Source: Pseudomonas sp. CROZ-RG-20F-R04-15
GTDB taxonomy: Bacteria > Pseudomonadota > Gammaproteobacteria > Pseudomonadales > Pseudomonadaceae
Length of the DNA: 64,000 bases
Reading direction: 5' to 3'
NCBI RefSeq assembly: GCF_022662375.1
Contig: NZ_JAKNQL010000005.1
Coordinates: forward strand, 186,001-250,000
Made by a program: the position numbers and the translations under genes. The notes beneath the pieces were generated by a model. That model saw only the letters and a list, made by a program, of their open reading frames with translations. It did no database searches and was not told where the DNA came from. The stretch's first letter is position 1. Every line of letters begins with the position of its first letter. Shown piece by piece: positions 53,895 through 64,000 of the stretch.

Positions 53895-55559
53895 ATGGCT
53901 CAATACGTCTTCACCATGCATCGGCTGGGCAAAGTTGTTCCGCCGAAGCGGGAAATTCTCAAAAACATTTCGCTGTCCTTCTTCCCCGGCGCCAAGATCG
54001 GCGTACTCGGCCTCAACGGTTCGGGTAAGTCCACGCTGCTGAAAATCATGGCTGGCGTCGACACCGAGTTCGAGGGCGAGGCCCGTCCGATGCCGGAACT
54101 GAACATCGGTTATCTGCCGCAAGAGCCGCAACTTGACCCAACCAAAACCGTGCGTGAAGTGGTCGAGGAAGCGGTCAGCGTGATCAAGAACGCCCAGGCT
54201 CGCCTGGACGAGGTCTACGCGGCTTACGCTGAAGAAGATGCCGACTTCGACAAACTGGCTGCCGAACAGGCCAAGCTCGAAGCGATCCTGCAAGCCAGCG
54301 ACGGTCATAACCTTGATCGCCAACTGGAAGTCGCCGCCGACGCACTGCGTCTGCCTGCATGGGACGCCAAGGTCGAATTCCTCTCTGGTGGCGAAAAACG
54401 TCGCGTGGCCCTGTGCCGTCTGCTGCTGTCCGCTCCGGACATGCTGCTGCTCGACGAACCAACCAACCACTTGGACGCCGATTCGGTTGCGTGGCTGGAG
54501 CACTTCCTGCACGACTTCCCGGGCACCGTGGTAGCGATCACGCACGACCGTTACTTCCTCGACAACGTCGCTGGCTGGATTCTCGAACTCGACCGCGGCG
54601 CGGGCATTCCGTACGAAGGCAACTACTCGGGCTGGCTCGAAGCCAAGTCCGATCGTCTGGCCGCCGAATCCAAGCAGCAGTCGGCCCACGAAAAAGCCAT
54701 GAAGGAAGAACTGGAGTGGGTGCGCAAAGGCGCGAAGGCCCGCCAGTCGAAATCCAAGGCACGTCTGCAACGCTTCGAAGAAATGCAATCGCAGGAATTC
54801 CAGAAGCGCAGCGAAACCAACGAGATCTACATCCCGGCCGGTCCACGCCTGGGCGACAAGGTCATCGAATTCAAGAACGTCACCAAGGGCTACGGCGATC
54901 GCGTGCTGATCGACAACCTGTCGTTCTCGATGCCGAAAGGCGCCATCGTTGGTGTGATCGGTGGTAACGGTGCCGGTAAGTCGACCCTGTTCCGCATGCT
55001 GATGGGCAAGGAAACACCGGATTCGGGCAGCATCGAAGTCGGCGAAACCGTGCAACTGGCCTGCGTCGATCAGAGCCGCGATGACCTCGATGGCAGCAAG
55101 ACTGTGTTCCAGCAGATCTCCGACGGTTCCGACCAGATCCGCATCGGCAACTACGAGATCCCGTCGCGTACTTACGTCGGTCGCTTCAACTTCAAGGGCG
55201 GCGATCAGCAGAAGTTCGTCAAGGACCTCTCCGGTGGTGAACGCGGTCGTCTGCACCTGGCGCTGACCCTGAAGGAGGGCGGTAACGTCCTGCTGCTCGA
55301 CGAACCGTCCAACGACCTCGACGTTGAAACCCTGCGTTCCCTGGAAGAAGCCTTGCTGGACTTCCCGGGCGCCGCCATTGTGATCTCTCACGATCGGTGG
55401 TTCCTTGACCGCGTGGCAACGCACATCCTGGCGTACGAAGACGATTCGCAAGCGATCTTCTTCGAAGGCAACTACACCGAGTACGAAGCTGATCGTAAAA
55501 AGCGTCTCGGCGAAGCAGCTGCCCAGCCACACCGGGTACGTCACAAGAAACTGGCCTGA
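53895..55559 (+). CDS. ettA: Energy-dependent translational throttle protein EttA (ABC-F)
   Basis: 554 residues from ATG 53895 ([12 protein letters not shown]). Two ABC domains with Walker [10 protein letters not shown] and GGNGAGKST, signatures LSGGEKRR and LSGGERGR, and Walker B followed by DEPTNHLD and DEPSNDLD. The arm insertion and the basic linker ([19 protein letters not shown]) of EttA are present; there are no membrane segments. It binds the ribosomal E site and tunes initiation by the ATP/ADP ratio. Confidence 0.95.
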   Translation: MAQYVFTMHRLGKVVPPKREILKNISLSFFPGAKIGVLGLNGSGKSTLLKIMAGVDTEFEGEARPMPELNIGYLPQEPQLDPTKTVREVVEEAVSVIKNAQARLDEVYAAYAEEDADFDKLAAEQAKLEAILQASDGHNLDRQLEVAADALRLPAWDAKVEFLSGGEKRRVALCRLLLSAPDMLLLDEPTNHLDADSVAWLEHFLHDFPGTVVAITHDRYFLDNVAGWILELDRGAGIPYEGNYSGWLEAKSDRLAAESKQQSAHEKAMKEELEWVRKGAKARQSKSKARLQRFEEMQSQEFQKRSETNEIYIPAGPRLGDKVIEFKNVTKGYGDRVLIDNLSFSMPKGAIVGVIGGNGAGKSTLFRMLMGKETPDSGSIEVGETVQLACVDQSRDDLDGSKTVFQQISDGSDQIRIGNYEIPSRTYVGRFNFKGGDQQKFVKDLSGGERGRLHLALTLKEGGNVLLLDEPSNDLDVETLRSLEEALLDFPGAAIVISHDRWFLDRVATHILAYEDDSQAIFFEGNYTEYEADRKKRLGEAAAQPHRVRHKKLA

Positions 55560-55582
55560 TTCAGGTTGGTTACATGAAAAAG

Positions 55583-55608
55583 CGGAGCCTTCGGGCTCCG
55601 TTTTTTTT
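55583..55608 (+). terminator. Terminator of ettA
   Basis: CGGAGCC-TTCG-GGCTCCG hairpin followed by eight T. Confidence 0.95.
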
Positions 55609-55639
55609 GCCCGGTTTTTGTCAGCGGGACCGAGGCGAT

Positions 55640-55712
55640 CCCTTCGCGAGCAGGCTCGCTCCCACATTTGAAATGCATTCCCCTGTGGGAGCGAGCCTGC
55701 TCGCGAAAGCGC
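55640..55712. repeat. REP pair, arms in the outward arrangement, close spacing
   Basis: The arms are only about 20 bp apart, the tightest spacing of the outward copies here. Confidence 0.88.
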
Positions 55713-55815
55713 TATAACTGCTGGTGCATTTCTTGAATCCAGACTCCCCATTCAGGTGCGGAATCACCTCGAAAATCCTTCGAATTTATATCCTGTGCAC
55801 CATTTAATTTCATAA

Positions 55816-57737
<1,922 letters not shown>

Positions 57738-57807
57738 GATGTCCTCCTCGTATGAGGTTTGGGCCATGCTCGCAGGCATTTGGTTTCACTGGATGTCTGG
57801 AAGCGAC

Positions 57808-58164
57808 CTATGGCGAGCGATAGGCCCGCCCGGCGTCTTGATCCTTCTGTTGCTGCCAGGCGCGCTCGCGTTCGTCCCAGTGTTCGTTGCGATACTCTTC
57901 GCGGCCCTTGTTTTCCAGCATCGCCTGACATTGGCGAAAGCCGTCGGTCCAGCCTTCGGCGTATTGCTTGTCCTTGAGATAGCGCGGCACGTTCTTGCGA
58001 AACTCGCCGCTGATCGAACCGGCCGCCTGGCGACCGCTGACACAACCATCATCGAAGCCGTCGGCGAAGGCCGGTGGATAACCCTTGGCGATCAAATCTT
58101 CATGGGTGGACTGGCAACCGCCCAGCAACAGCACAACACCCAGCAAACCCGCACACCGCCACAT
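57808..58164 (-). CDS. Small lipoprotein, unknown function
   Basis: 118 residues. A lipoprotein signal ends LLLGGC17, so it is predicted to be lipid-anchored. The mature part repeats GFDDGC and GWTDGFRQC, and ends with a charged helix rich in Glu, Arg and Gln. No family name is recognised with confidence. The neighbour upstream is the DUF4105 gene, 221 bp away across a REPIN. Confidence 0.75.
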   Translation of the reverse strand: MWRCAGLLGVVLLLGGCQSTHEDLIAKGYPPAFADGFDDGCVSGRQAAGSISGEFRKNVPRYLKDKQYAEGWTDGFRQCQAMLENKGREEYRNEHWDERERAWQQQKDQDAGRAYRSP

Positions 58165-58270
58165 CGCACTCTCCCGCGCCGGTTGTCCGGCTTATGGGGA
58201 AAGTCTAGAAGGGGATTCATGACACGGCTGTCGAAGCCCCGTGAAAAATCCATTAACACCACAAAACCAA

Positions 58271-58365
58271 ATGTGGGAGCGAGCCTGCTCGCGAATGCAA
58301 TCGGTTATTCAACAAAGATGCTGACTGACCCAACGCTTTCGCGAGCAGGCTCGCTCCCACAGGGT
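58271..58365. repeat. REPIN: two inverted REP sequences
   Basis: Standard arm order, between two genes on the same strand (DUF4105 and lipoprotein). Confidence 0.9.
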
Positions 58366-58385
58366 GGAATTTGTCGGGCTTCAGA

Positions 58386-60239
58386 TCAGTAGTGATACCA
58401 CTTCACTTCAAGCATCACTTCCGTTTCCGGCGTGGCAAGGTGGCTGAACTCACGCTGCGCACTCAGGCGCAAACCCAGATTGCGCGACAATTCCCACTGC
58501 TGGTTCAGACTCAGACTGCGGCGCACTTCGCCATTGAAGAAGTAATCCCCCTTGGCCTCCAGGCTCAGATTGCCCAGCGGGTTTTTCCACAACACGCCGG
58601 TATTGAAACCGCCGGCCGGAGAAACAAATTCGGCGAAGTCATTGTTGTGCTCAACGCGCACGGTACCGAGGGCAAAGCCCAGCACATCGTCACCCAACGC
58701 CCAAGTGCCGCCACCACCACCATTCACATGGCTGACCAACGTCTCGTCATCATGCTTGCCCGGTACCCGCTCAAGACCGCCAGTGACTTGCCATGACAGT
58801 GGCTGCAGCAGCTCATTGCGCGGTGTCAGCGAACGAATCGTCGCCAGATCCAGTTGCTGGAACTGCCAGTGATTGCCCTCGTACTGACGCAGCTTCATCT
58901 GCAGGATTTCAATCTGCGCGCCGAGCGGGAAGCTTTCGGCGTTGTCATTCAGGTCGTGATAAGCCATGCGCAAGCCGTATTCGCCGAACGCACGATCACC
59001 ACGGGTGCCGAGACCGGCCTGCCAGGTGCGTGATTCGTGACCGTCTTCAGGCAGGCCCGGTTGCGGAATTTCCAGCTCGGGTGCGGGGTTCTTGTTGATC
59101 GCCCGCAGCAGCTCAAAACTGCGCTGCGCCCGTTGCGGATCACGTTCCTGACCGTTGGCGCGGTAGCGCTCCAGACGATACGCCGCGTCGATGATCAGCG
59201 CCTGACGGTCGCGGGGCAGGGCTTTGAAGGCTGGATCCTGCAGCACTTGCTGATCGGCGCTGACTTTCAGCACCCATTGCTGTTCTTCATCACTGAGCGG
59301 CTCGGCACGGCTGAGCAATTCACGCTCGCGCGATGGCCGGTATTCGATACTTTCCACCAGCCCGGCTTCCTTCACCGCTTTGACGGTATCGGTGGGAATC
59401 GCGGTCAATGGGAATTGTTCGGTCAGGCGCAGACTTGGCCGTGCGACCTGCAGCAACTCAAGCAGACGATACGAGCAGTTTTCGTCGAAGAAGAAATAGT
59501 CGAACTGAATCTGCTTCAACTCCCACACATGCTCGACCATGCGCGCGGTTTCTTCCTGGGTCAGATTCAGTCGGTATTCCCACAGATCGCGGTTTTCCAG
59601 GCTGCGGTATTCGGAAAGTTTCTCCTGATACGGCACCAGCGCGAACAACCCGGGATAACCGCCCATCAAGCCTTTCCAGGCGTAGAGAATGCTGTTGTCC
59701 GAACCTTCGATGTAGGCGCCGAAGTTGATCGCGTAACTGAGCAGCGACGTCTTGTCGGCCTGCACATCGGCCTGATCGATACGCAGCAAGGTGTGGCCGA
59801 ACATCGATGACGGACTGTTCAAATAAGCCGCCGGGAAGATCATCACCGCGCTGTGCGGCGAGACGTCCTTGAACCATTTCTTGTACTCGGCGCACTCGGG
59901 CGTCGGCAGATCGGTGAGATTTAGCTGCGCTCTCAGCCAGCGAGTGCGCGCCGGATAAACACATTGCGCATGTTGCTCGCCGAGACTGGCCGGGGCGTAC
60001 AGCGCTTGCACGGTGGCCGCCAGTTCATGATCGGGATGTTCGTTGCCATCGGGCGCGAGAAAGAATTTCTTGTCGCTGACATAGCTGCGCCAGCCGCCAA
60101 GCTTGGCGGTTTCGTAGTGACCGAGGGAAATCCAGAAGCGGTCGTTGGCCAGTTGCTGCAAACGTTGAGGGTCGATGGTTGGCGCGGCGGACAGCGGGGC
60201 GCAGACACAGAGCGCCAGCCAGGCAAGGCGTTTGAGCAT
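58386..60239 (-). CDS. DUF4105 envelope protein
   Basis: 617 residues from ATG 60239, with signal peptide MLKRLAWLALCVCAPLSAAP. The DUF4105 core includes NSPSSMFGHTLLRID, YAINFGAYIEGSDN and FFDENCSYRLLELLQ; the C-terminal half is rich in beta strands and ends in aromatic KWYHY, compatible with an outer-membrane beta domain. Some family members are cysteine-peptidase-like in fold (His in GHTLLRID, Cys in ENCSYRL). Function unknown. Confidence 0.8.
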   Translation of the reverse strand: MLKRLAWLALCVCAPLSAAPTIDPQRLQQLANDRFWISLGHYETAKLGGWRSYVSDKKFFLAPDGNEHPDHELAATVQALYAPASLGEQHAQCVYPARTRWLRAQLNLTDLPTPECAEYKKWFKDVSPHSAVMIFPAAYLNSPSSMFGHTLLRIDQADVQADKTSLLSYAINFGAYIEGSDNSILYAWKGLMGGYPGLFALVPYQEKLSEYRSLENRDLWEYRLNLTQEETARMVEHVWELKQIQFDYFFFDENCSYRLLELLQVARPSLRLTEQFPLTAIPTDTVKAVKEAGLVESIEYRPSRERELLSRAEPLSDEEQQWVLKVSADQQVLQDPAFKALPRDRQALIIDAAYRLERYRANGQERDPQRAQRSFELLRAINKNPAPELEIPQPGLPEDGHESRTWQAGLGTRGDRAFGEYGLRMAYHDLNDNAESFPLGAQIEILQMKLRQYEGNHWQFQQLDLATIRSLTPRNELLQPLSWQVTGGLERVPGKHDDETLVSHVNGGGGGTWALGDDVLGFALGTVRVEHNNDFAEFVSPAGGFNTGVLWKNPLGNLSLEAKGDYFFNGEVRRSLSLNQQWELSRNLGLRLSAQREFSHLATPETEVMLEVKWYHY

Positions 60240-60299
60240 AGTCGGCAACTTGAACAGGAAAGAAATAAAGACCCAAGGAGGGCGGGCCGAAAAAATAAA

Positions 60300-60323
60300 A
60301 CCCGCTTCCCGAAAGAAGCGGGT
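60300..60323 (-). terminator. Terminator of the DUF3015 gene
   Basis: 9-bp stem ACCCGCTTC/GAAGCGGGT, 6-nt loop, with TTTTATTTTT following on the minus strand. Confidence 0.93.
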
Positions 60324-60333
60324 GGGGTCGAGC

Positions 60334-60822
60334 TTAAGCCTGTGTGGCGTACTTGGCCAGACGAGGATCGGCTTTCAGAACAGCGATGGTGTTGGTATGC
60401 ACGTCTTCAGCGGTCACGTCAGCCTTGCTGAAGATCTGCTGGAAGTGCTCGTGAGTCACGGCAGCGAAGTGCGCACGGTCTTCCGGCGCCACGCCCAGTA
60501 CCACGGCGTAAGTCGTCAGCGCTTCGCCGTTGCCTTTGGCCATGTCTTCGGACAGCTCGTTCATCATGCCATTCATGGCAAACCAGGATTTGCCGCCGTA
60601 GGTCAGCGATGCATTGGTCGAGCAACCGTTGGTGCCGGACGTCATCCCGAAGGTGGCGTTACCGGAAGTGCCGTTGGTGGTGGAAGCGAGGAAGTGCGCC
60701 GGGGTGCCACGCTGACCTTCGAACAGCATGTTGCCCCAACCGCAATCCGGGCCGCCTGGAGCTTGCGCCATTGCGTTGATGGATACAGCGGTGAAGAGAG
60801 TACCGAGAAGAATCCGTTTCAT
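60334..60822 (-). CDS. DUF3015 periplasmic protein
   Basis: 162 residues from ATG 60822. Signal peptide MKRILLGTLFTAVSINAMAQ. Mature part starts with GGPDCGWGNMLFEGQRGTPAHFLASTTNGTSGN, the DUF3015 hallmark, with Cys pairs at GPDCGW and TNGCST. Predicted to be exported; role unknown. It ends with a strong terminator and stands alone. Confidence 0.88.
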   Translation of the reverse strand: MKRILLGTLFTAVSINAMAQAPGGPDCGWGNMLFEGQRGTPAHFLASTTNGTSGNATFGMTSGTNGCSTNASLTYGGKSWFAMNGMMNELSEDMAKGNGEALTTYAVVLGVAPEDRAHFAAVTHEHFQQIFSKADVTAEDVHTNTIAVLKADPRLAKYATQA

Positions 60823-61123
60823 AGCTTTTTTCTCTTTGTGTGCATACCAATGGACAGGGTTCTGGCCCCCCAAGCTCTGTACGAAACAGACCCAAACGAA
60901 GCCAGTGGGCCGGTATTAGTTCCAGCCGCGCAGTTTGGAGTTTAGGCACGTTCCTGCGGTTCCGTAATTTTTTACAAAAGATTCGGTAATGACCCCGGTT
61001 TCAGGGGGGCTGCTGTGCAGAGGCGCGGTTGTCTATGCTTTGTCACATGGCGCGCCTTGCCAGTGGGGCACGGGCAGCGCCAGAATGCCGCTATCTGCCC
61101 CGCCTGATTGTTAAGGAAGCCCG
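60823..61123. other. 301-bp divergent intergenic region
   Basis: Upstream of both the DUF3015 gene and the Lon-like protease. It contains a short CCCC/GGGG hairpin (about 60992-61007) and an A/T-rich stretch at 60967-60985. I see no clear heat-shock sigma-32 promoter. Confidence 0.4.
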
Positions 61124-63562
61124 ATGCCTGATCCTGTTGCTGCCAGCTTGCGTCTTGCGCCCGAAGCGCTGACCCGTCCGTTTTCCGCTGAACAGTTCAG
61201 CTTCACTACCACCAATGATCTGGAGCCCTTTCGCGGTGTGCTCGGCCAGGAACGCGCGGTCGAAGCCTTGCAGTTCGGTGTGGCCATGCCACGCCCCGGT
61301 TACAACGTTTTCGTCATGGGCGAGCCCGGCACCGGCCGCTTCTCGTTCGTCAAACGCTACCTGAAAGCCGAAGGCAAACGCCTGCAGACCCCGGCGGACT
61401 GGGTCTATGTGAATAATTTCGATGAGCCGCGCGAACCGCGTGCTCTGGAGTTGCCGTCGGGCACTGCCGGCGCTTTTATCGGCGACATCAACGGCTTGAT
61501 CGACAACCTTCTGGCGACGTTTCCGGCGGTGTTCGAGCACCCGTCCTACCAGCAAAAGAAAAGCGCCATCGACCGCGCCTTCAACCAGCGCTACGACAAG
61601 GCCCTCGACATCATCGAGCGTCTGGCCCTGGAAAAAGACGTCGCCCTGTACCGCGACAGCAGCAATATCGCCTTCACGCCGATGCTCGACGGCAAAGCGC
61701 TGGACGAAGCCGAATTCGCCCAGTTGCCGGAAGCCGATCGCGAGCGTTTCCACGAGGACATCTCCGGTCTCGAAGAGCGTCTGAACGAAGAACTCGCCAG
61801 CCTGCCGCAGTGGAAGCGCGAATCGAACAATCAACTGCGTGCGCTCAACGAAGAAACCATCACCCTGGCCTTGCAGCCATTGCTGTCGCCGCTGTCGGAG
61901 AAGTACGCCGAGAACGCTGCGGTCTGTGGTTACCTGCAAGCGATGCAGGTCTATCTGCTGAAAACCGTGGTCGAGCAACTGGTCGATGACAGCAAGACCG
62001 ACGCCGTCGCGCGTAAATTGCTGGAAGAGCAATACGCGCCAAGCCTGGTGGTCGGCCATCCAATCAGCGGCGGTGCGCCGGTGGTGTTCGAACCGCACCC
62101 GACGTACGAAAACCTCTTCGGCCGTATCGAATACACCACCGATCAGGGCGCGCTTTACACCACTTATCGTCAGTTGCGTCCGGGCGCCTTGCACCGCGCC
62201 AACGGTGGCTTCCTGATCCTTGAAGCGGAAAAAATGCTCAGCGAGCCGTTCGTGTGGGATGCGCTGAAACGCGCCCTGCAATCGCGCAAACTGAAGATGG
62301 AATCGCCGCTGGGCGAGATGGGTCGTTTCGCCACCGTGACCCTCAACCCGCAGCACATTCCGTTGCAGGTCAAAGTCATCATCATCGGTGCGCGGTCGCT
62401 GTACTACACGCTGCAAGACCTCGATCCGGACTTCCAGGAGATGTTCCGCGTTCTGGTCGACTTCGACGAAGACATTCCGATGGTCGACGAGAGCCTTGAG
62501 CAATTTGCCCAGCTGTTGAAAACCCGTACTTCGGAAGAAGGCATGGCGCCGCTGACTGCCGATGCGGTGGCGCGTCTGGCGACCTACAGCGCACGTTTGG
62601 CCGAGCACCAAGGGCGTTTGTCGGCGCGCATCGGTGATCTGTTCCAACTGGTCAGCGAAGCGGATTTCATTCGTCATCTGGCCGGCGATGAAATGACCGA
62701 TGCCGGGCACATCGAGCGTGCACTGAAAGCCAAAGCCACGCGCACCGGACGTGTGTCGGCGCGGATTCTCGACGACATGCTCGCCGGGATCATTCTGATC
62801 GACACCGATGGTGCGGCAGTCGGCAAGTGCAACGGGCTGACCGTGCTCGAAGTCGGCGATTCGGCGTTCGGTGTGCCGGCGCGGATTTCCGCTACGGTGT
62901 ATCCGGGCGGCAGCGGCATCGTCGACATCGAGCGTGAGGTCAACCTCGGTCAGCCGATCCACTCCAAAGGCGTGATGATCCTCACCGGGTATCTGGGCAG
63001 CCGTTACGCCCAGGAATTCCCGCTGGCGATTTCCGCGAGCATCGCGCTGGAGCAATCCTACGGTTACGTCGATGGCGACAGTGCGTCGCTGGGTGAGGCG
63101 TGCACGCTGATTTCGGCGCTGTCGAAAACCCCGCTCAAGCAATGCTTTGCGATCACCGGTTCGATCAACCAGTTCGGCGAAGTGCAGGCAGTCGGTGGGG
63201 TCAACGAGAAGATCGAAGGCTTCTTCCGTCTCTGCGAAGCGCGCGGGCTGACCGGCGAGCAGGGCGCAATCATTCCGCAGGCCAACGTCGCCACGCTGAT
63301 GCTCGATGAGAAAGTGCTGGCGGCGGTGCGTGCCGGGCAGTTCCACGTGTACGCAGTGCGTCAGGCCGACGAGGCGTTGAGTCTGCTGGTCGGTGAACCA
63401 GCCGGGGAGCCGAATGCCGATGGCGAATTCCCGGAAGGCAGCATCAACGCACGGGTGGTCGAGCGCTTGCGCGACATCGCCGAAATGATCAGCGAAGAAG
63501 ACCTAAAGGAAGCCGAGAAGGAGTTGGCCCAGGAAGCGCTGGCCGAAGCCAAACCGGCCTAA
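61124..63562 (+). CDS. asrA: Lon-like ATP-dependent protease of the AsrA/LonH type
   Basis: 812 residues. The AAA part carries GEPGTGR (66-72), where the usual Walker A Lys is Arg, as is common in this subgroup, and Walker B in GGFLILEAEKML. The C-terminal protease has the Lon Ser-Lys dyad: Ser653 in DGDSAS and Lys696 in GGVNEKIEG, 43 residues apart, the same spacing as in E. coli Lon. No Lon N-terminal domain. The P. aeruginosa relative AsrA is an aminoglycoside-stress protease. Cytoplasmic. Confidence 0.87.
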   Translation: MPDPVAASLRLAPEALTRPFSAEQFSFTTTNDLEPFRGVLGQERAVEALQFGVAMPRPGYNVFVMGEPGTGRFSFVKRYLKAEGKRLQTPADWVYVNNFDEPREPRALELPSGTAGAFIGDINGLIDNLLATFPAVFEHPSYQQKKSAIDRAFNQRYDKALDIIERLALEKDVALYRDSSNIAFTPMLDGKALDEAEFAQLPEADRERFHEDISGLEERLNEELASLPQWKRESNNQLRALNEETITLALQPLLSPLSEKYAENAAVCGYLQAMQVYLLKTVVEQLVDDSKTDAVARKLLEEQYAPSLVVGHPISGGAPVVFEPHPTYENLFGRIEYTTDQGALYTTYRQLRPGALHRANGGFLILEAEKMLSEPFVWDALKRALQSRKLKMESPLGEMGRFATVTLNPQHIPLQVKVIIIGARSLYYTLQDLDPDFQEMFRVLVDFDEDIPMVDESLEQFAQLLKTRTSEEGMAPLTADAVARLATYSARLAEHQGRLSARIGDLFQLVSEADFIRHLAGDEMTDAGHIERALKAKATRTGRVSARILDDMLAGIILIDTDGAAVGKCNGLTVLEVGDSAFGVPARISATVYPGGSGIVDIEREVNLGQPIHSKGVMILTGYLGSRYAQEFPLAISASIALEQSYGYVDGDSASLGEACTLISALSKTPLKQCFAITGSINQFGEVQAVGGVNEKIEGFFRLCEARGLTGEQGAIIPQANVATLMLDEKVLAAVRAGQFHVYAVRQADEALSLLVGEPAGEPNADGEFPEGSINARVVERLRDIAEMISEEDLKEAEKELAQEALAEAKPA

Positions 63563-63579
63563 GCCTTAACGCGGTCAAA

Positions 63580-63673
63580 ACTGTGGGAGCGAGCCTGCTC
63601 GCGAAAGCGTTGTATCAGACGACGAATAAGTTGCCTGACACTCCGCATTCGCGAGCAGGCTCGCTCCCACATT
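63580..63673. repeat. REPIN: two inverted REP sequences
   Basis: Standard order with GCGTTGTATCAGACG in the spacer. Follows the Lon-like protease gene. Confidence 0.9.
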
Positions 63674-63873
63674 TGTTTGGTGTGAATCCATCGGAAATTC
63701 GCCACAACTCTGGCGCCAATATTCACACAATGACCATTCGGCGCCTTCTGGTTCCATTCGGCTTGCGCGGCAGACTTTTCTTCTATTCTCAGCTCAAGGA
63801 TATCGACAGTATCACTGGATCGAGCCAGTCCTCCCGTGGGGGCTGAATACCGGCTTCACCGAGGGTCGCCGCC

Positions 63874-64000
63874 ATGTCGCGCAACCTCTGTCTCACCCGT
63901 CAATGCCTGGGTCTGGTGACCCGAATCGAATGCGCCATCAAGCCGTTGGCCGGCGATAACGGTATGTGGACGCTGCTCTTCGCTGCCGGCATGGCCGGCG
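63874..64000 (+). CDS. Hypothetical protein, 3' end outside the window
   Basis: Open from ATG 63874 to the end of the window (42 complete codons). GAGGG lies 11 nt upstream. The start reads MSRNLCLTRQCLGLVTRIEC and continues with a WTLLFAAGMAG-like hydrophobic stretch. Too short to identify. The 200 bp before it (63674-63873) show no other gene. Confidence 0.55.
   Translation, partial: MSRNLCLTRQCLGLVTRIECAIKPLAGDNGMWTLLFAAGMAG

Noticed and set aside
60823..61123. Sigma-32 promoter for the Lon-like protease
   Set aside because: No CTTGAA-N13-CCCCAT-like pair at a fitting distance was visible.
61091..63346. 751-residue open frame opposite the Lon-like protease
   Set aside because: Fully antisense to the clear protease gene, low-complexity composition, no ribosome site or domain.

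Overview
The window reads as chromosomal DNA of a fluorescent Pseudomonas, most likely from the P. fluorescens/P. koreensis side of the genus. Evidence: high GC with strong GC3 bias, Pseudomonas-type gene neighbourhoods (glyA-morA; rlmG-LuxR solo-fpr-mscL-katB-ankB-radA; cioAB with a DUF2474 peptide), and about fourteen intergenic copies of the REP/REPIN palindrome built on GTGGGAGCGAGC-TGCTCGCGAA. No rRNA, tRNA, prophage, IS element or CRISPR array was found.

Layout. 1-12 kb: housekeeping and orphan genes (3'-truncation-free tail of a DUF2076 gene, NYN-domain protein, DnaQ-like exonuclease, Lrp regulator divergent from a DMT exporter, RhlE helicase, flavoprotein, histone-deacetylase-like hydrolase, a GNAT gene broken by an in-frame amber codon, tesB plus HAD phosphatase, ypfJ protease plus secreted alpha/beta hydrolase). 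12-24.5 kb: a catabolic region. Its right half is a quinate/shikimate module (MFS permease, two-domain 3-dehydroshikimate dehydratase QuiC, TetR regulator, QsuD-like shikimate/quinate dehydrogenase, type II dehydroquinase). Its left half is less familiar (aldo-keto reductase, FAD oxidoreductase, IclR regulator, Gfo/Idh/MocA dehydrogenase, TIM-barrel isomerase, DMT transporter). Two different shared promoter motifs, one per half, are visible and suggest two regulons.

24.5-34.6 kb: trmA overlapping a purine permease, a small secreted protein, a DJ-1-like protein without its usual cysteine, a higBA toxin-antitoxin pair with two perfect palindromes, an MFS exporter, the cyanide-insensitive oxidase operon cioAB behind a perfect ANR/FNR box, a 55-residue DUF2474 gene, and rlmG. 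34.7-41.4 kb: LuxR solo with a full set of AHL-contact residues, fpr, mscL, katB-ankB, radA, and a PilZ protein.

41.5-64 kb: carbon-starvation-type transporter with its small partner and the YjiA GTPase, a dicarboxylate-type symporter followed by two GntR/FCD regulators, glyA, the c-di-GMP protein MorA, a 128-bp foldback element ahead of ettA, gdhA, a GreA/B-like factor, a lipoprotein, a DUF4105 envelope protein, a DUF3015 protein, an AsrA-type Lon-like protease, and the first 42 codons of an unknown gene at the right edge. The two items most worth follow-up are the shared promoter blocks of the catabolic region and the large foldback element before ettA.
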